The notes under the pieces: generated by a model | The model's database searches: none | The model's input: the letters and a program-made list of their open reading frames with translations, nothing else | Told to the model about the DNA's origin: nothing | Part shown: in pieces, positions 17,602 through 26,473 of the stretch | Layout of the letters: every line of letters begins with the position of its first letter | Position numbering within the stretch: position 1 is the stretch's first letter | Translations under genes and position numbers: made by a program | From: DTKY01 sp037440765 | GTDB lineage: Bacteria > Acidobacteriota > Terriglobia > Bryobacterales > Bryobacteraceae | Length of the DNA stretch: 64,000 nucleotides | NCBI GenBank assembly: GCA_037440765.1 | Contig: JBBITL010000022.1 | Coordinates: 1 to 64,000 of the forward strand | Direction of reading: 5' to 3'

Positions 17602-20367
17602 TCAGAATGAAAACCTCAATCCCAGTTGCATGATCCTTCCGCCCCGCGACCCGATGATGCGGCCCGCATTCGTATTGGGAGACGCCAGCGAGCCGATCTC
17701 CACATCCGGCTGGTTCCAGTTGGCGTGGTTGAGGAAGTTCAGCGCCGTGCCTACAAACTCCACTTCACGCTCGGCGGACAGCCGGAAGCGCTTGGCCAGG
17801 CCGAGGTCGTGGTTCTGGCGGGAGGGGCCCCGCAGGCTCGGATGCCGGCGGGACACGTTGCCGATGGTGAAGTCCGGCGGATTTACGAATGCATTGGCGT
17901 TGAACCATCTTTCGGGTCCCCGCTGCGGCACGTGGGCGCTCACGCCGTCAACGGCGTTCACGTACAGATCACGGACCACCCCGCCCGTGTTGTTGAAGCG
18001 GGCGCGCAACTCCAGCGGCTCTCCCGACGAGTAGGTGCTGGTCCCGCTGATCGCCCATCCTCCGAGAATTGTCCCCGCCCATCCGGTGGTCCAGAGGGAC
18101 TTGCCCGGGCCGAAGGGCAGTTCGTACATGTATTGCACAGAAACCCGATGAGGGCTGATGTCGCTGAGCGCCCACTCCTTCTCGCGGTGGTAGTAATCCT
18201 GTAGTTCGCCGTCGTAGTTGTCCATGCGTCTGGAGAACTCGTACTGGAATTGCAGCGACAGTCCCTGGGGGGTCCTTTTCCCCACGCTCAGATCGAAGGA
18301 GCCGCCGCGCTCGCTGCCCACGTAGAACTCGTTGAGGCTGAACCGGCGGTATTGAGGATAGGGCCGGAGAGAGCGGTTGAACGCCTCGCTGTACAGCATG
18401 TCCCGGTACTGAAGGGCCTCCAGCGGGATGGCGTTCGGGTTGGCGCCGTCGTCGGCGCCGCGGTTCCAGCCGTGGGTGAACCCGGCGCCGGCGCGAACCA
18501 CGAGCGTCCGGCTCAGCGGATGCTCCAGCGACAGCGTATAGGAGTGCGACGCCGGAGCGCGTCCCGACAGATCCAGCAGGTGGGCGTCGGTGTCATTGGC
18601 CGCTTCCGGACGCAGATCAGGCAGGGGTGTGGACAAGGGGGGCAGGCCGTGGCGGAGAACGGCCGCCGGCGCCAGTTGCGGGTTCTGCGTGAAATACGTG
18701 GCGATGGCGTTGAAGCCTTGCGTCCCCCACTGGCCGCCCTGCGAATCATGGCCCTCCATGCTGCGCTCCATCCCCAGCCGCAGAACCGTCCGCGAATCCG
18801 CAAACGGGCTCCAGGCTAAGCCCACGGACTGCTGAAACATGTACCACGCGGGTTGAAGCCGCCTGCCATAGCCGTTACGGTTGGCGAACACCAGCGCCCC
18901 GGGCCTGCCGGCGGCGGGGTTCGGCGCGGCCAGATCCACCGTGGACTGACGGTCGTATTTCTCGGCCCGCGCCAGGGATGCTTCCAGAAGCGCCCCGAAA
19001 GAAACGGTCAGGCCGGGCCGCACCTGCCATTCATCCTGCGCTCCCACGCGCCATTCCAGCTGGCGCCAGTAGGAGGGATGCCCAACGAAGGTCTTCTCGG
19101 CGCCGTCAACCATCCCCAACAGGAATGTGGCGAAAGAGTGGCCTGTGTTCACGATTCCAGGGAGGCTCGTAAGACCCCTGCTGAACAGGAAGAAGCCGGC
19201 CGGGTATTCGGGCTCGTAGTCGTTGTTTACGTCCCATTCCACTGCTCCCCCCACGCGCACCCGGTGCGCCCCGCGGCGAAGGGAAAAGCCGTTCTCGATC
19301 TCGACGTCGGTACGCGACGAGCGGGAAGCCGGCTCGCGGCGCCCCATCCCGAGGTAGGGGGAAAAGGAGTAGCGGGGGAACGGACCGGCGCCGGAGGCGT
19401 CCCCGGCCCTGGAGCTCTCGGTTTCCGCCTCGACCTGGAAAGAGTTGACGCTGTTGGGGGAGAAGGTGAAGGTGTGTCTCAGGCTCGCCCCGCGGGCCCG
19501 TTCGCGGCGGCCGGGGCGGCTCGGGCTGGCGGCCGAATCGTATACTTGGGCCGGTCCCAGGAAGCCGTTGGAAATGCTGATGCCGACCGACACCCGCTGG
19601 CGGTCGCTGACGGTATGATCCAGCAGGGCGCGCAATCCGTCAGCCTCGTTGCGCTCTGGCGTGTAGTTGGTGTAGTTGTTGCGGAAGTACGGACCGATGG
19701 CCGCGTTGGGCCGTGGGTAGTGGGCGAGCTCCCCGGAAGCAACGGGATCGAGCCGGTTGGACGGAATGCGGTTGCCCGGGAAGGTATCTCGCAGGTATTG
19801 CAGATTGAGCAGGGAGATTCTCCTGGAGGGGTCGAACTCAGGATTGGCGCGCGTGGATTGAGGATCGAAGATCGGCAGCAGCGCGCCGGCGGTGTCGACG
19901 GTTTGGCTGAAGTCGCCGGTCCGCTCCGCGAGGGTGGCTATGGTCTCCAGGAACGATCTGCCCTGGTTCTCCCGAACCCCCTCAAATGTCACTGTGAAGA
20001 ACGTGCGGTGGCTGGCGCGGAGGAGCCTGGGGATGATCACCGGTCCGGACAGCGAGAAACCGTACTGGTTACGGCGCAGAATGCCCTTGTTTCCGCCGGT
20101 TTGTGTGACCTCGTGGGGGACGGCGTCCAGGACGTCGTTGCGCAGGTTCCAGAAAATCCGCCCGTGCCAGCGGGTGGGCGGCCGTTTGGCGGCGGCCTTG
20201 TCCACGATCCCGGAACGCATGCCCAGATCGCCTGTCCGGACCTTGAAACTCTCAATCGCCCGGCGCAACAGTTCGGCGGAGGGTTGCGGCTGGGGGGCGT
20301 CGCCCGGCTGCGCCGCCTGCCCCCAGGCAAGCAGGGGGGCCAGCAGTAGGATATACCTGAACGTCAT
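17602..20367 (-). CDS. Oar/TonB-dependent-receptor-like outer-membrane beta-barrel protein
   Basis: The 921-residue precursor has a signal peptide (LLLAPLLAWGQA). The body matches acidobacterial Oar-like receptors: NQYGFSLSGPVIIPRL, FFTVTFEGVRENQGRS, GDFSQTVD, FDPQSTRANPEFDPSRR, FPGNRIPSNRLDPVA, RVRVGGAVEWDVNNDY and the closing FNFLNHANW-type motif, ending in aromatic Phe (LRFSF) as outer-membrane barrels do. Unlike full-length relatives (about 1,050-1,200 residues) it lacks the N-terminal carboxypeptidase-regulatory domain and a recognisable plug, so it may be a shortened family branch. The ligand is unknown. The co-transcribed VWA-like protein starts after one base. Confidence 0.8.
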   Translation of the reverse strand: MTFRYILLLAPLLAWGQAAQPGDAPQPQPSAELLRRAIESFKVRTGDLGMRSGIVDKAAAKRPPTRWHGRIFWNLRNDVLDAVPHEVTQTGGNKGILRRNQYGFSLSGPVIIPRLLRASHRTFFTVTFEGVRENQGRSFLETIATLAERTGDFSQTVDTAGALLPIFDPQSTRANPEFDPSRRISLLNLQYLRDTFPGNRIPSNRLDPVASGELAHYPRPNAAIGPYFRNNYTNYTPERNEADGLRALLDHTVSDRQRVSVGISISNGFLGPAQVYDSAASPSRPGRRERARGASLRHTFTFSPNSVNSFQVEAETESSRAGDASGAGPFPRYSFSPYLGMGRREPASRSSRTDVEIENGFSLRRGAHRVRVGGAVEWDVNNDYEPEYPAGFFLFSRGLTSLPGIVNTGHSFATFLLGMVDGAEKTFVGHPSYWRQLEWRVGAQDEWQVRPGLTVSFGALLEASLARAEKYDRQSTVDLAAPNPAAGRPGALVFANRNGYGRRLQPAWYMFQQSVGLAWSPFADSRTVLRLGMERSMEGHDSQGGQWGTQGFNAIATYFTQNPQLAPAAVLRHGLPPLSTPLPDLRPEAANDTDAHLLDLSGRAPASHSYTLSLEHPLSRTLVVRAGAGFTHGWNRGADDGANPNAIPLEALQYRDMLYSEAFNRSLRPYPQYRRFSLNEFYVGSERGGSFDLSVGKRTPQGLSLQFQYEFSRRMDNYDGELQDYYHREKEWALSDISPHRVSVQYMYELPFGPGKSLWTTGWAGTILGGWAISGTSTYSSGEPLELRARFNNTGGVVRDLYVNAVDGVSAHVPQRGPERWFNANAFVNPPDFTIGNVSRRHPSLRGPSRQNHDLGLAKRFRLSAEREVEFVGTALNFLNHANWNQPDVEIGSLASPNTNAGRIIGSRGGRIMQLGLRFSF

Positions 20368-20513
20368 CCCCCGAACAGTTGCACGGCACCAGCCACCGAT
20401 CCTTCCTTGCCACGCAAGGACTTAGCTGCCGGCGTGGGCCGGCGGTGTCCGGTCAGCGGACTGCCGCCGTGAGGAATCCGCCCGCGCCGCTGGTAGCGGC
20501 CCGAAGCGCTCAA

Positions 20514-20523
20514 CACTATAGTG
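20514..20523 (+). promoter_or_regulatory. palindromic CACTATAGTG with possible -10 for the M2 peptidase gene
   Basis: A perfect 10-bp palindrome contains TATAGT at 20517-20522, placed 22 bases before the M2 peptidase ATG. No good -35 is visible. It could be a promoter core, an operator, or both. Confidence 0.3.
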
Positions 20524-20544
20524 GGAAGAACAGGAGCCCGACAC

Positions 20545-22353
20545 ATGACACGATCTGCTGGCGCCATGGCTGCGCTCGCCGCCCTGTCCTTCGCCCTTGC
20601 CGGCTGCGCGGGGCGCCCCACGGCCGAGGACGCCCGCGTCTTCATGGAGGAGACCGAGGCGCAGTTGCTCGCCCTCAGCGAAGAGGCCAGCCGCGCCGCC
20701 TGGGTCCAGGCCACCTACATCACCGGGGATACGGAGATGCTCGCCGCGCGCGCCAACCAGCGGCTCATCGACGCCATGGTGGCGCGGGTCAAGGACTCCA
20801 CGCGGTTCGAGGGCGTGCAGCTTCCGGTCGAACTTGAGCGCAAAATGAAGCTCCTCAAGCTGTCACTGACCATGGCGGCGCCCTCCGACCCCAAGGAGAG
20901 CGAGGAGATCACGCGCCTGGCCGCCGGCATGGAGGCCGCCTACGGCAAAGGCCGCGCCTGCCCGGAAGGGGAGAAGGACCCCGCCCGGTGCCTTGACATC
21001 AACCAGGCGGCCAAGGTCATGGCCGAGAGCCGCAACCCCGCTGAGCTGCTGAGCGTCTGGCGCGGATGGCGGGCGGTGGGCGCGCCCATGCGGAAGGACT
21101 ACCAGCGCTTCGTGGAGCTGTCCAATAAAGGCGCCCGCGAAATCGGCTTCGCCGACACCGGGGCCATGTGGCGCTCCAAGTACGACATGGCGCCTGAGGA
21201 GTTCGCGCGGGAAGTCGACCGGCTGTGGGAGGAAGTCCGCCCGCTCTATGTTTCGCTGCACGCCTACGTGCGCGGCCGGCTGCGGGAGCGGTACGGCGCG
21301 GCGGCTGTCCCCGCATCCGGCCCCATCCCCGCGCACCTGCTGGGCAACATGTGGGCGCAGTCCTGGGATAACGTTTATCCCCTGGTGGCTCCCAGGAACG
21401 CCGGCCCCGGCTTTGACCTCACGGCGGTCCTCCGCAGCCGGAAGGTCGACCCGCTGGAAATGACGCGCTATGGGGAGCGCTTCTTCACTTCGCTCGGCTT
21501 TGCGCCGCTTCCGGAGACCTTCTGGGAGCGTTCGCTGTTCACCAAGCCACGCGACCGCGAGGTGGTCTGCCACGCCAGCGCCTGGAACGTCGACAACGTG
21601 GATGACCTCCGCATCAAGATGTGCATTGAGCCAACCGGCGAGGATTTCATAACCATACACCACGAACTGGGGCACAACTACTACCAGCGCGCCTACAACC
21701 GCCAGCCCATGCTGTTTCGCGACAGCGCCAACGACGGGTTCCACGAGGCCCTGGGCGACACCATCGCACTTTCGATGACACCCGAGTACCTCGTCAAGCT
21801 GGGCTTCCTGGGGAAGCCCACGGACCCCTCCAGGGACATCGGCCTGCTGCTCTCCCGCGCGCTAGAGAAAGTGGCCTTCCTTCCGTTCGGGATTCTCATC
21901 GACCAGTGGCGCTGGAAGGTATTCTCGGGCGAGATCACACCGGACCGCTACAACCAGACCTGGTGGGAACTGCGTCAGAAGTACCAGGGCGTTGCGGCGC
22001 CCATCGAGCGCAGCGAGGCCGACTTCGACCCGGGCGCCAAGTACCACGTTCCGGCCAACGTCCCTTACACGCGCTACTTTCTGGCGCACGTGCTGCAGTT
22101 TCAGTTCCACCGCGCGCTGGCCGATGCCGCCGGATGCAAGGAGCCGCTGCACCGCTGCTCCATCTACGGGAACCAGGAAGCCGGCAAGCGTCTCCAGGCG
22201 ATGATGGAGATGGGCCTGAGCCGTCCGTGGCCCGAGGCGCTCAAGGCGCTCACCGGGCAGGACCGCATGGACGCCACCGCCATCCGCGACTATTTCGCGC
22301 CATTACAGGCCTGGCTCGACGAGCAGAACAAAGGCAAACCGGTGGGCTGGTAG
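20545..22353 (+). CDS. M2 family peptidyl-dipeptidase (ACE-like) lipoprotein
   Basis: The protein has 602 residues from ATG 20545, preceded by GGAG. The N-terminus is a lipoprotein signal with lipobox LAGC (LSFALAGCAG). The zinc site is HHELGHNYYQ with HExxH at residues 373-377 and the third ligand Glu401 in DGFHEALGD; the 28-residue spacing between first His and Glu equals that of angiotensin-converting enzyme. Other landmarks are LLGNMWAQSW, SAWNV and the WWELRQKYQGV region. Bacterial relatives release dipeptides from peptide C-termini in the periplasm. It stands alone between a divergent receptor gene and a convergent disrupted gene. Confidence 0.9.
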   Translation: MTRSAGAMAALAALSFALAGCAGRPTAEDARVFMEETEAQLLALSEEASRAAWVQATYITGDTEMLAARANQRLIDAMVARVKDSTRFEGVQLPVELERKMKLLKLSLTMAAPSDPKESEEITRLAAGMEAAYGKGRACPEGEKDPARCLDINQAAKVMAESRNPAELLSVWRGWRAVGAPMRKDYQRFVELSNKGAREIGFADTGAMWRSKYDMAPEEFAREVDRLWEEVRPLYVSLHAYVRGRLRERYGAAAVPASGPIPAHLLGNMWAQSWDNVYPLVAPRNAGPGFDLTAVLRSRKVDPLEMTRYGERFFTSLGFAPLPETFWERSLFTKPRDREVVCHASAWNVDNVDDLRIKMCIEPTGEDFITIHHELGHNYYQRAYNRQPMLFRDSANDGFHEALGDTIALSMTPEYLVKLGFLGKPTDPSRDIGLLLSRALEKVAFLPFGILIDQWRWKVFSGEITPDRYNQTWWELRQKYQGVAAPIERSEADFDPGAKYHVPANVPYTRYFLAHVLQFQFHRALADAAGCKEPLHRCSIYGNQEAGKRLQAMMEMGLSRPWPEALKALTGQDRMDATAIRDYFAPLQAWLDEQNKGKPVGW

Positions 22354-22539
22354 TACACCCCAGGGGCGCGCGCCCGGCCGGTGCGCTGGACCCCATCGAC
22401 ACCATCATCGTGCTGTAAAAAGGCGGGGTAGCGGATACCGGGTCCTTACACACACCGGCAGTGTTGTTGCCCGACCGGGCGGTCGATGCAAGGGGCAGGC
22501 AACGGCTTGGCTCATCCCCCGAAGGGAGACGTCGATATC

Positions 22540-23748
22540 TCAGTCTCCGGCGGCGCTGGAGGTCACACCGTATGGACCCACTGGGATGCCGCCCCCGCGC
22601 CCGCCCTGGCAGACCGTGTGGTTCGTGCCGCCCGGCAGCTCCACGGTCAGCGTGCCAGACGTGCCCGCCGGCGAGAGCACGACCCTGATGCGATCTTCCG
22701 GAATGCTGGCCGACAGGACAGAGGCCGTCGCTGGCTGCGCCGCCTGTACCATGGCCGTGGAGGAGCCGGAGCGGGGCTGGCTCGGGTACTGCGGCATCCA
22801 GGGGTTGCCCCAGTAGCCGTTGGAGGTCACCGTCACCGTGACCTGCTGGCTCGGCGCGTAGGGCGACACCGTCACCCAGGCGTTCATCCCCGCGTCCCTG
22901 GCGCGGTTGGCTGTCCCTGACAACCACTGCTGCCTCAGGCTCACGTAGTTGTAGTACACGTTGATCTGATTATCGCTCTGGTAGACGATCCACAGATTGG
23001 CCCCGGTCATCGAGACCTGCGGAGTGGTCCCCGGAGGCGCCAGGTGGGCCCCGTAAATCTCGATGTAGCCGGGCGCCGTGCTCACTCCCATGTTGGGATT
23101 GATGCCGTAGATGTACGGAGGCTGCGCTGACGGGTCGGAGTTATAGTAGCCGGCGTACGAACTGGACTGATATGGAGCCAATCGACGATGACGTAGTGGA
23201 GCCCTTCCATCGAATAGAAAGCGTTCCCGGGCTGAAGGAATGCCGTGGCCTGAGCCATGGCCTGCGTGGCGTAGGGCTCATAACTCGAGTTCCAGTCTCG
23301 CGCGCTTCTGGAACCGGTCCGGCCCCAAAGCCGCCTTCAGCGCTTGGACGGCGTTTAGTTGAGCGGCCGCGGCCGGGGGCAGATCGGAAGCCCGCGAGAC
23401 GCCGGGGTGTTGGGCTCTCACGTTCTGCACCGCGGTGGCGACCTCGGTGCGGGCGTGGGCGTCCAGATCGGCGCTGCATCTGGCTGCCGCGCTCTTAAGC
23501 AGCTTCGCCTCCGTGTCGGCCAGCCTGGCGGCGTCCTTGAACCTGGCGCGGGCCGCAGCGTCGTCCTTGCCCGCGGCTTTGAGGTCATCCGCGAAAGACA
23601 CCACGGATAGGACGTGAGCGAAGAAGAACCGGAAAAGCAGGTAGTCCGATGGACCGGCCTGGATCGCGGGCGCCTGGGCAGCGACTTGAGCATTCGCCGG
23701 AGGCACACAGGCCACTATCACTGCGACTAGGAGGAGCACTCGGGCCAA
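22540..23748 (-). pseudogene. secreted helical-plus-IPT/TIG-like protein, disrupted by two compensating frameshifts
   Basis: The start is TTG 23748 with AAAGGAGG 8 bases upstream and a signal peptide (VLLLVAVIVACVPPANA). The frame codes a helical domain through LGPDRFQKRA, then runs to a stop at 23278. In the +1 frame, coding-like sequence continues (RDWNSSYEPYATQAMAQATA, then FLQPGNAFYSMEGLHYVIVDW) from about 23300 to 23180. The original frame then resumes with APYQSSSYAGYYNSD and an IPT/TIG-like domain (YIYGINPNMGVSTAPGYIEI) down to 22540. Correcting one base in the CG run near 23299-23305 and one in the GG near 23179 gives a single protein of about 400 residues. Assembly error and real decay are both possible. 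Function unknown. Confidence 0.6.
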
Positions 23749-23874
23749 CGCCGTTTCCTCCTTTGCGGGAATCCTAATTCCCCTTAACTGCAATGGAGGC
23801 ACGCTGCCCCCCCAACCTGGGAAGATTCCGTAGTACACGCCGGGGGGAGATGGGAGACGGCTCGATCAGTGCAT

Positions 23875-23903
23875 TTGACCTTTCTGGTCACATGAAATAG
23901 ACT
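23875..23903 (+). promoter_or_regulatory. promoter with palindromic operator for the VapBC-type pair
   Basis: TTGACC (23875-23880), a 17-base spacer and TAGACT (23898-23903) form a sigma-70-like promoter. A perfect inverted repeat TGACC-TTTCT-GGTCA (23876-23890) overlaps the -35, as expected of an operator for antitoxin autorepression. A second -10-like TATAGT lies at 23903-23908, and the antitoxin GTG start is at 23913. Confidence 0.55.
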
Positions 23904-23912
23904 ATAGTAGTC

Positions 23913-24206
23913 GTGAAGAGCGCAGCGATCGCGGAGCTGAAAGCCTCTTTGAGCCGGTACCTCGCCGCCGTCAAGTCCGGCGAGGAGCTGCTCGTCATCG
24001 AGCGCGGCAAGCCCATAGCCAAGCTCGTCCCCCTTCCGCCTTCCGTCCAGCCCGAGGGGGACCGGCTGCGCCGCATGGAGGCTCGGGGCCTGGTGCGGGT
24101 TGGGCAAGGGAAGTTGCCGCGCGGACTGTGGAGGGCGCCCCGGCCGGCCGATCCGAAGGCTGAAGTCCGGAAGGCGCTGATCTCGGAGCGGGACACGAGC
24201 CGGTGA
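23913..24206 (+). CDS. Phd/YefM-like antitoxin of a VapBC-type module
   Basis: The 97-residue protein begins MKSAAIAELKASLSRYLAAV, then KSGEELLVIERGKPIAKLVPL, the standard Phd/YefM-type DNA-binding antitoxin fold in which the N-terminal domain dimerises on its own operator. The Arg/Pro-rich C-terminal 45 residues (GLVRVGQGKLPRGLW) would wrap around and block the toxin. It starts at GTG 23913 and overlaps the toxin gene by 4 bases. The operator-like palindrome in its promoter supports conditional autoregulation. The pairing with a PIN toxin makes this a VapBC-type module. Confidence 0.82.
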   Translation: MKSAAIAELKASLSRYLAAVKSGEELLVIERGKPIAKLVPLPPSVQPEGDRLRRMEARGLVRVGQGKLPRGLWRAPRPADPKAEVRKALISERDTSR

Positions 24207-24637
24207 GTTTCTGGGATTCCTCGGCCCTGATTCCGCTCCTGGTGGAGGAGCCTGCGTCCGCGGCGGCACGACGCCTGCTGCGAAGCGGAGGAGCGCCGGT
24301 GGTCTGGTGGGGCAGCGTTGTCGAATGCTGCTCGGCGTTGGAACGGCGTCACCGGGCCGGACAGTTGAGCGGCCCCGGTAAACGGCAGGCTCTCCACGTG
24401 CTGAAGCAGTTGGAGGCCGCCTGGACCGAGGTCCAGCCTGCCGGCGCAGTGAGGGAAAGGGCCAGAAGACTGCTCTCTTCACACGACCTGAGGGCCGCGG
24501 ATGCGCTGCAGCTTGCGGCGGCGCTCATCTGGTGCGAGGAGCAGACCACGGAGCGCGCGTTCCTCTGCCTGGATGAACGGCTGCGAGAGGCGGCACAGCA
24601 GAACGGGTTTCACGTCTTGCCGGAGGAAGTGCCGTAG
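24203..24637 (+). CDS. PIN-domain ribonuclease toxin, VapC-like
   Basis: The 144-residue PIN protein starts at GTG 24203 within a GTGA overlap. Acidic active-site residues typical of VapC are in place: the N-terminal Asp in FWDSSALIPLL, the Glu in WWGSVVECCSALERR, the Asp in LRAADALQLAAAL and the terminal Asp in AFLCLDERLREAA. VapC toxins cut tRNA or rRNA and are held inactive by the paired antitoxin. The length is normal. The target RNA cannot be predicted. The module sits between a disrupted gene and the radical SAM gene, a common accessory position. Confidence 0.85.
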   Translation: MSFWDSSALIPLLVEEPASAAARRLLRSGGAPVVWWGSVVECCSALERRHRAGQLSGPGKRQALHVLKQLEAAWTEVQPAGAVRERARRLLSSHDLRAADALQLAAALIWCEEQTTERAFLCLDERLREAAQQNGFHVLPEEVP

Positions 24638-24659
24638 GGGAGCCTCGGCGGCGTGCCCC

Positions 24660-26312
24660 TTATGTTTCGGCCTCGAGCCAGTTGCGGCGCTCGATGACGG
24701 TGCGCGGCTCGTAGGTGAAGCCGCGGGCCAGGCGCCGCTCCTCCATCCGCGAGGTCCACAGCAGGACCGGGCCCGCCAGCGCCGAGGCCATCCGGCTGAC
24801 AATGCCGAACTCCCTCTCAACCTCCCGCCGCAGCGCCCGGATTCTCTCTTGCAAGGCCTTGTTGGTGCGCTGCATGCTGCGCTCCATGGCCCACAAGCAG
24901 GCAGCGGCGATGCTCCTCAACTGCCGCGCCTCCCAGTGAATACGCACGCGCACGCGCGGCTCGGGGTGGTCTTTGTAGCGCCGCCAGCCCTCCAGCGTCG
25001 TCCTGAAGATGCGGTAGAGACTGGGGCCGTTCTTCTCAAAGTCCAGGTGGAAGGCCCAGTCCAGCAGCCGCTTGGACTCGTCGCGGGAGATGGCGGCGTG
25101 CTCGAAGTTGAACTTGTACTGGCCGTGTATGTCGGCCAAGTCTACTTCGGCCAGCATGCGTCCCTGTTCAGACATCTGCTCATACAGCGGCGTCCCCGGC
25201 ACGGGCGTGTACAGCATGAACTGGTGGAAGTCGGTATCGTGCGCCACGGCGTGCTCGATCTCCGGCCCGATGTTCTGCGGAGTGTGGTGCTCGAGCCCCA
25301 CGATCGTGGACCCCAACAGCTTGATCCCGTGGCTGCGCAGGTCGGCGGCGAGGCGCATCGTGTCGGAGTCTTTCAGCTTGCTGTAGCTGGAGTGCGGAGA
25401 CTCCAGCCCCATCCACACCCAGGAGATGCCCAGCTCGACAAGCTGCTCCATCGTGTAGCGGGCGATGGCGTTGGCCGAGGAGAAGACGTAGAACGCCCAG
25501 CTCTTGTTCTCGCGCCGCATGCAGTCGAGCAGTTCCAGGGCGCGGTGGCGGTTGAGCAGGAAGTTCTCGTCCATTATGAAGAACGCGCGCGCCTTCAGCC
25601 CCGCCTCCGCCTGGCACATCACGTCGAACAGCTCGCGTCCGCTCGGGTAGAAGTCCAGTTGGTTTCCCTTGCCGCCGAAGAACGCCGATGTCGTACAGAA
25701 GTTGCAGCCCATGGGGCAGCCCACCGAGGGGATGATGGTGGCCGCCGTGGATCTGTCGGCGTCCAGCATGCGCAAGCCCATCACGCGCGTGCCGTAGCCG
25801 GACACGATCTGGGGATGGCGTATGGGGGCCGCCGGGTCGTCGCCCACATAGCGCCGCATCCAGGAGATGCCTTCGCCGCGCACGATGTGGTCGGCGTCGA
25901 TCATCCGGTTGAGTCCGGGGATGGCCGCGACATGCCCGCCCACCACTATGGTGGAATGGGGCGACAGGCGGCGCACCATCCCGCACATTTCCCGCACCTT
26001 GCCGACGTTCACGATGATCGAGGATATCCCCACCACGTCGTAGCGGTGGCTGGTCAACTCTCTCTCGAAGGCCTCCCGCGTGGGGAAGTCCAGAACCGTG
26101 GTCGGGGCGGAGACGTTCTCCTGGATCATCATGATGCCCCAGGAGCGGTGGAACATGCGCAGGCTGAAGGCGCCCTGCGCCCGTGTCACCTGGTTGTGGT
26201 ATAGCTCCATGGGGTTGATGGAGCGGCTGCCATACTGATCGTCCCGGGCGTAGGGACCGAAGACCGAAGACAGAAGGATGCGGGCACGAGGCCCCATTGG
26301 ATGAGTGTGCAT
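24660..26312 (-). CDS. B12-binding-type radical SAM protein
   Basis: The start is ATG 26312 (an in-frame TTG at 26324 and an ATG at 26297 are alternatives; none has a good ribosome site), giving about 550 residues. The N-terminal 190 residues form a cobalamin-binding-type Rossmann region (YDVVGISSIIVNVGKVREM, STIVVGGHVAAIPG) without the classical DxHxxG base. The radical SAM core has the cluster motif VGCPMGCNFC, the FFIMDENFLLNRHRALELL strand and WVWMGLESPHSSYSK. A basic C-terminal extension of about 130 residues (VRIHWEARQLRSIAAACLW) is rich in Arg and Trp. Such enzymes do methylations, rearrangements or C-C couplings. The substrate is unknown, and no pathway partner is adjacent. Confidence 0.75.
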   Translation of the reverse strand: MHTHPMGPRARILLSSVFGPYARDDQYGSRSINPMELYHNQVTRAQGAFSLRMFHRSWGIMMIQENVSAPTTVLDFPTREAFERELTSHRYDVVGISSIIVNVGKVREMCGMVRRLSPHSTIVVGGHVAAIPGLNRMIDADHIVRGEGISWMRRYVGDDPAAPIRHPQIVSGYGTRVMGLRMLDADRSTAATIIPSVGCPMGCNFCTTSAFFGGKGNQLDFYPSGRELFDVMCQAEAGLKARAFFIMDENFLLNRHRALELLDCMRRENKSWAFYVFSSANAIARYTMEQLVELGISWVWMGLESPHSSYSKLKDSDTMRLAADLRSHGIKLLGSTIVGLEHHTPQNIGPEIEHAVAHDTDFHQFMLYTPVPGTPLYEQMSEQGRMLAEVDLADIHGQYKFNFEHAAISRDESKRLLDWAFHLDFEKNGPSLYRIFRTTLEGWRRYKDHPEPRVRVRIHWEARQLRSIAAACLWAMERSMQRTNKALQERIRALRREVEREFGIVSRMASALAGPVLLWTSRMEERRLARGFTYEPRTVIERRNWLEAET

Positions 26313-26439
26313 GAAATGAATCAAGGACTACGGTAAACCCAGCATACCAGACCGGGCGCGGCTCTTTGCGGCACGATTTGGCGGCGGCCGGTAACATTCC
26401 AGGCCGGCCCGCTCGTCTGAATCCATGAAGGGTGGCGTG

Positions 26440-26448
26440 TGCTATCCT
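26440..26448 (+). promoter_or_regulatory. possible extended -10 promoter of the MoxR/VWA operon
   Basis: The bases TGCTATCCT form an extended -10 (TGnTATCCT) 26 bases upstream of the first ATG at 26474. No clear -35 is present, as is common for extended -10 promoters. This would drive the eight-gene operon. Confidence 0.35.
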
Positions 26449-26473
26449 TTTAGGCAATCGGGTGGGGTGGCTG

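Noticed and set aside
18853..20349. 498-codon plus-strand ORF
   Set aside because: Antisense to the Oar-like receptor; no domain resemblance and composition typical of a high-GC shadow frame.
22354..22417. Possible C-terminal remnant of another enzyme (frame reading ALDPIDTIIVL then stop)
   Set aside because: The tail resembles some glycoside hydrolase ends, but eleven residues are too few to support a pseudogene.
24501..26204. 567-codon plus-strand ORF
   Set aside because: Antisense to the radical SAM gene, which has intact motifs; the ORF is His/Gln/Val-rich with no recognisable fold.
26313..26473. Cobalamin riboswitch near the B12-type radical SAM gene
   Set aside because: The roughly 160-base divergent region is too short, and I see no B12-box-like conserved core.
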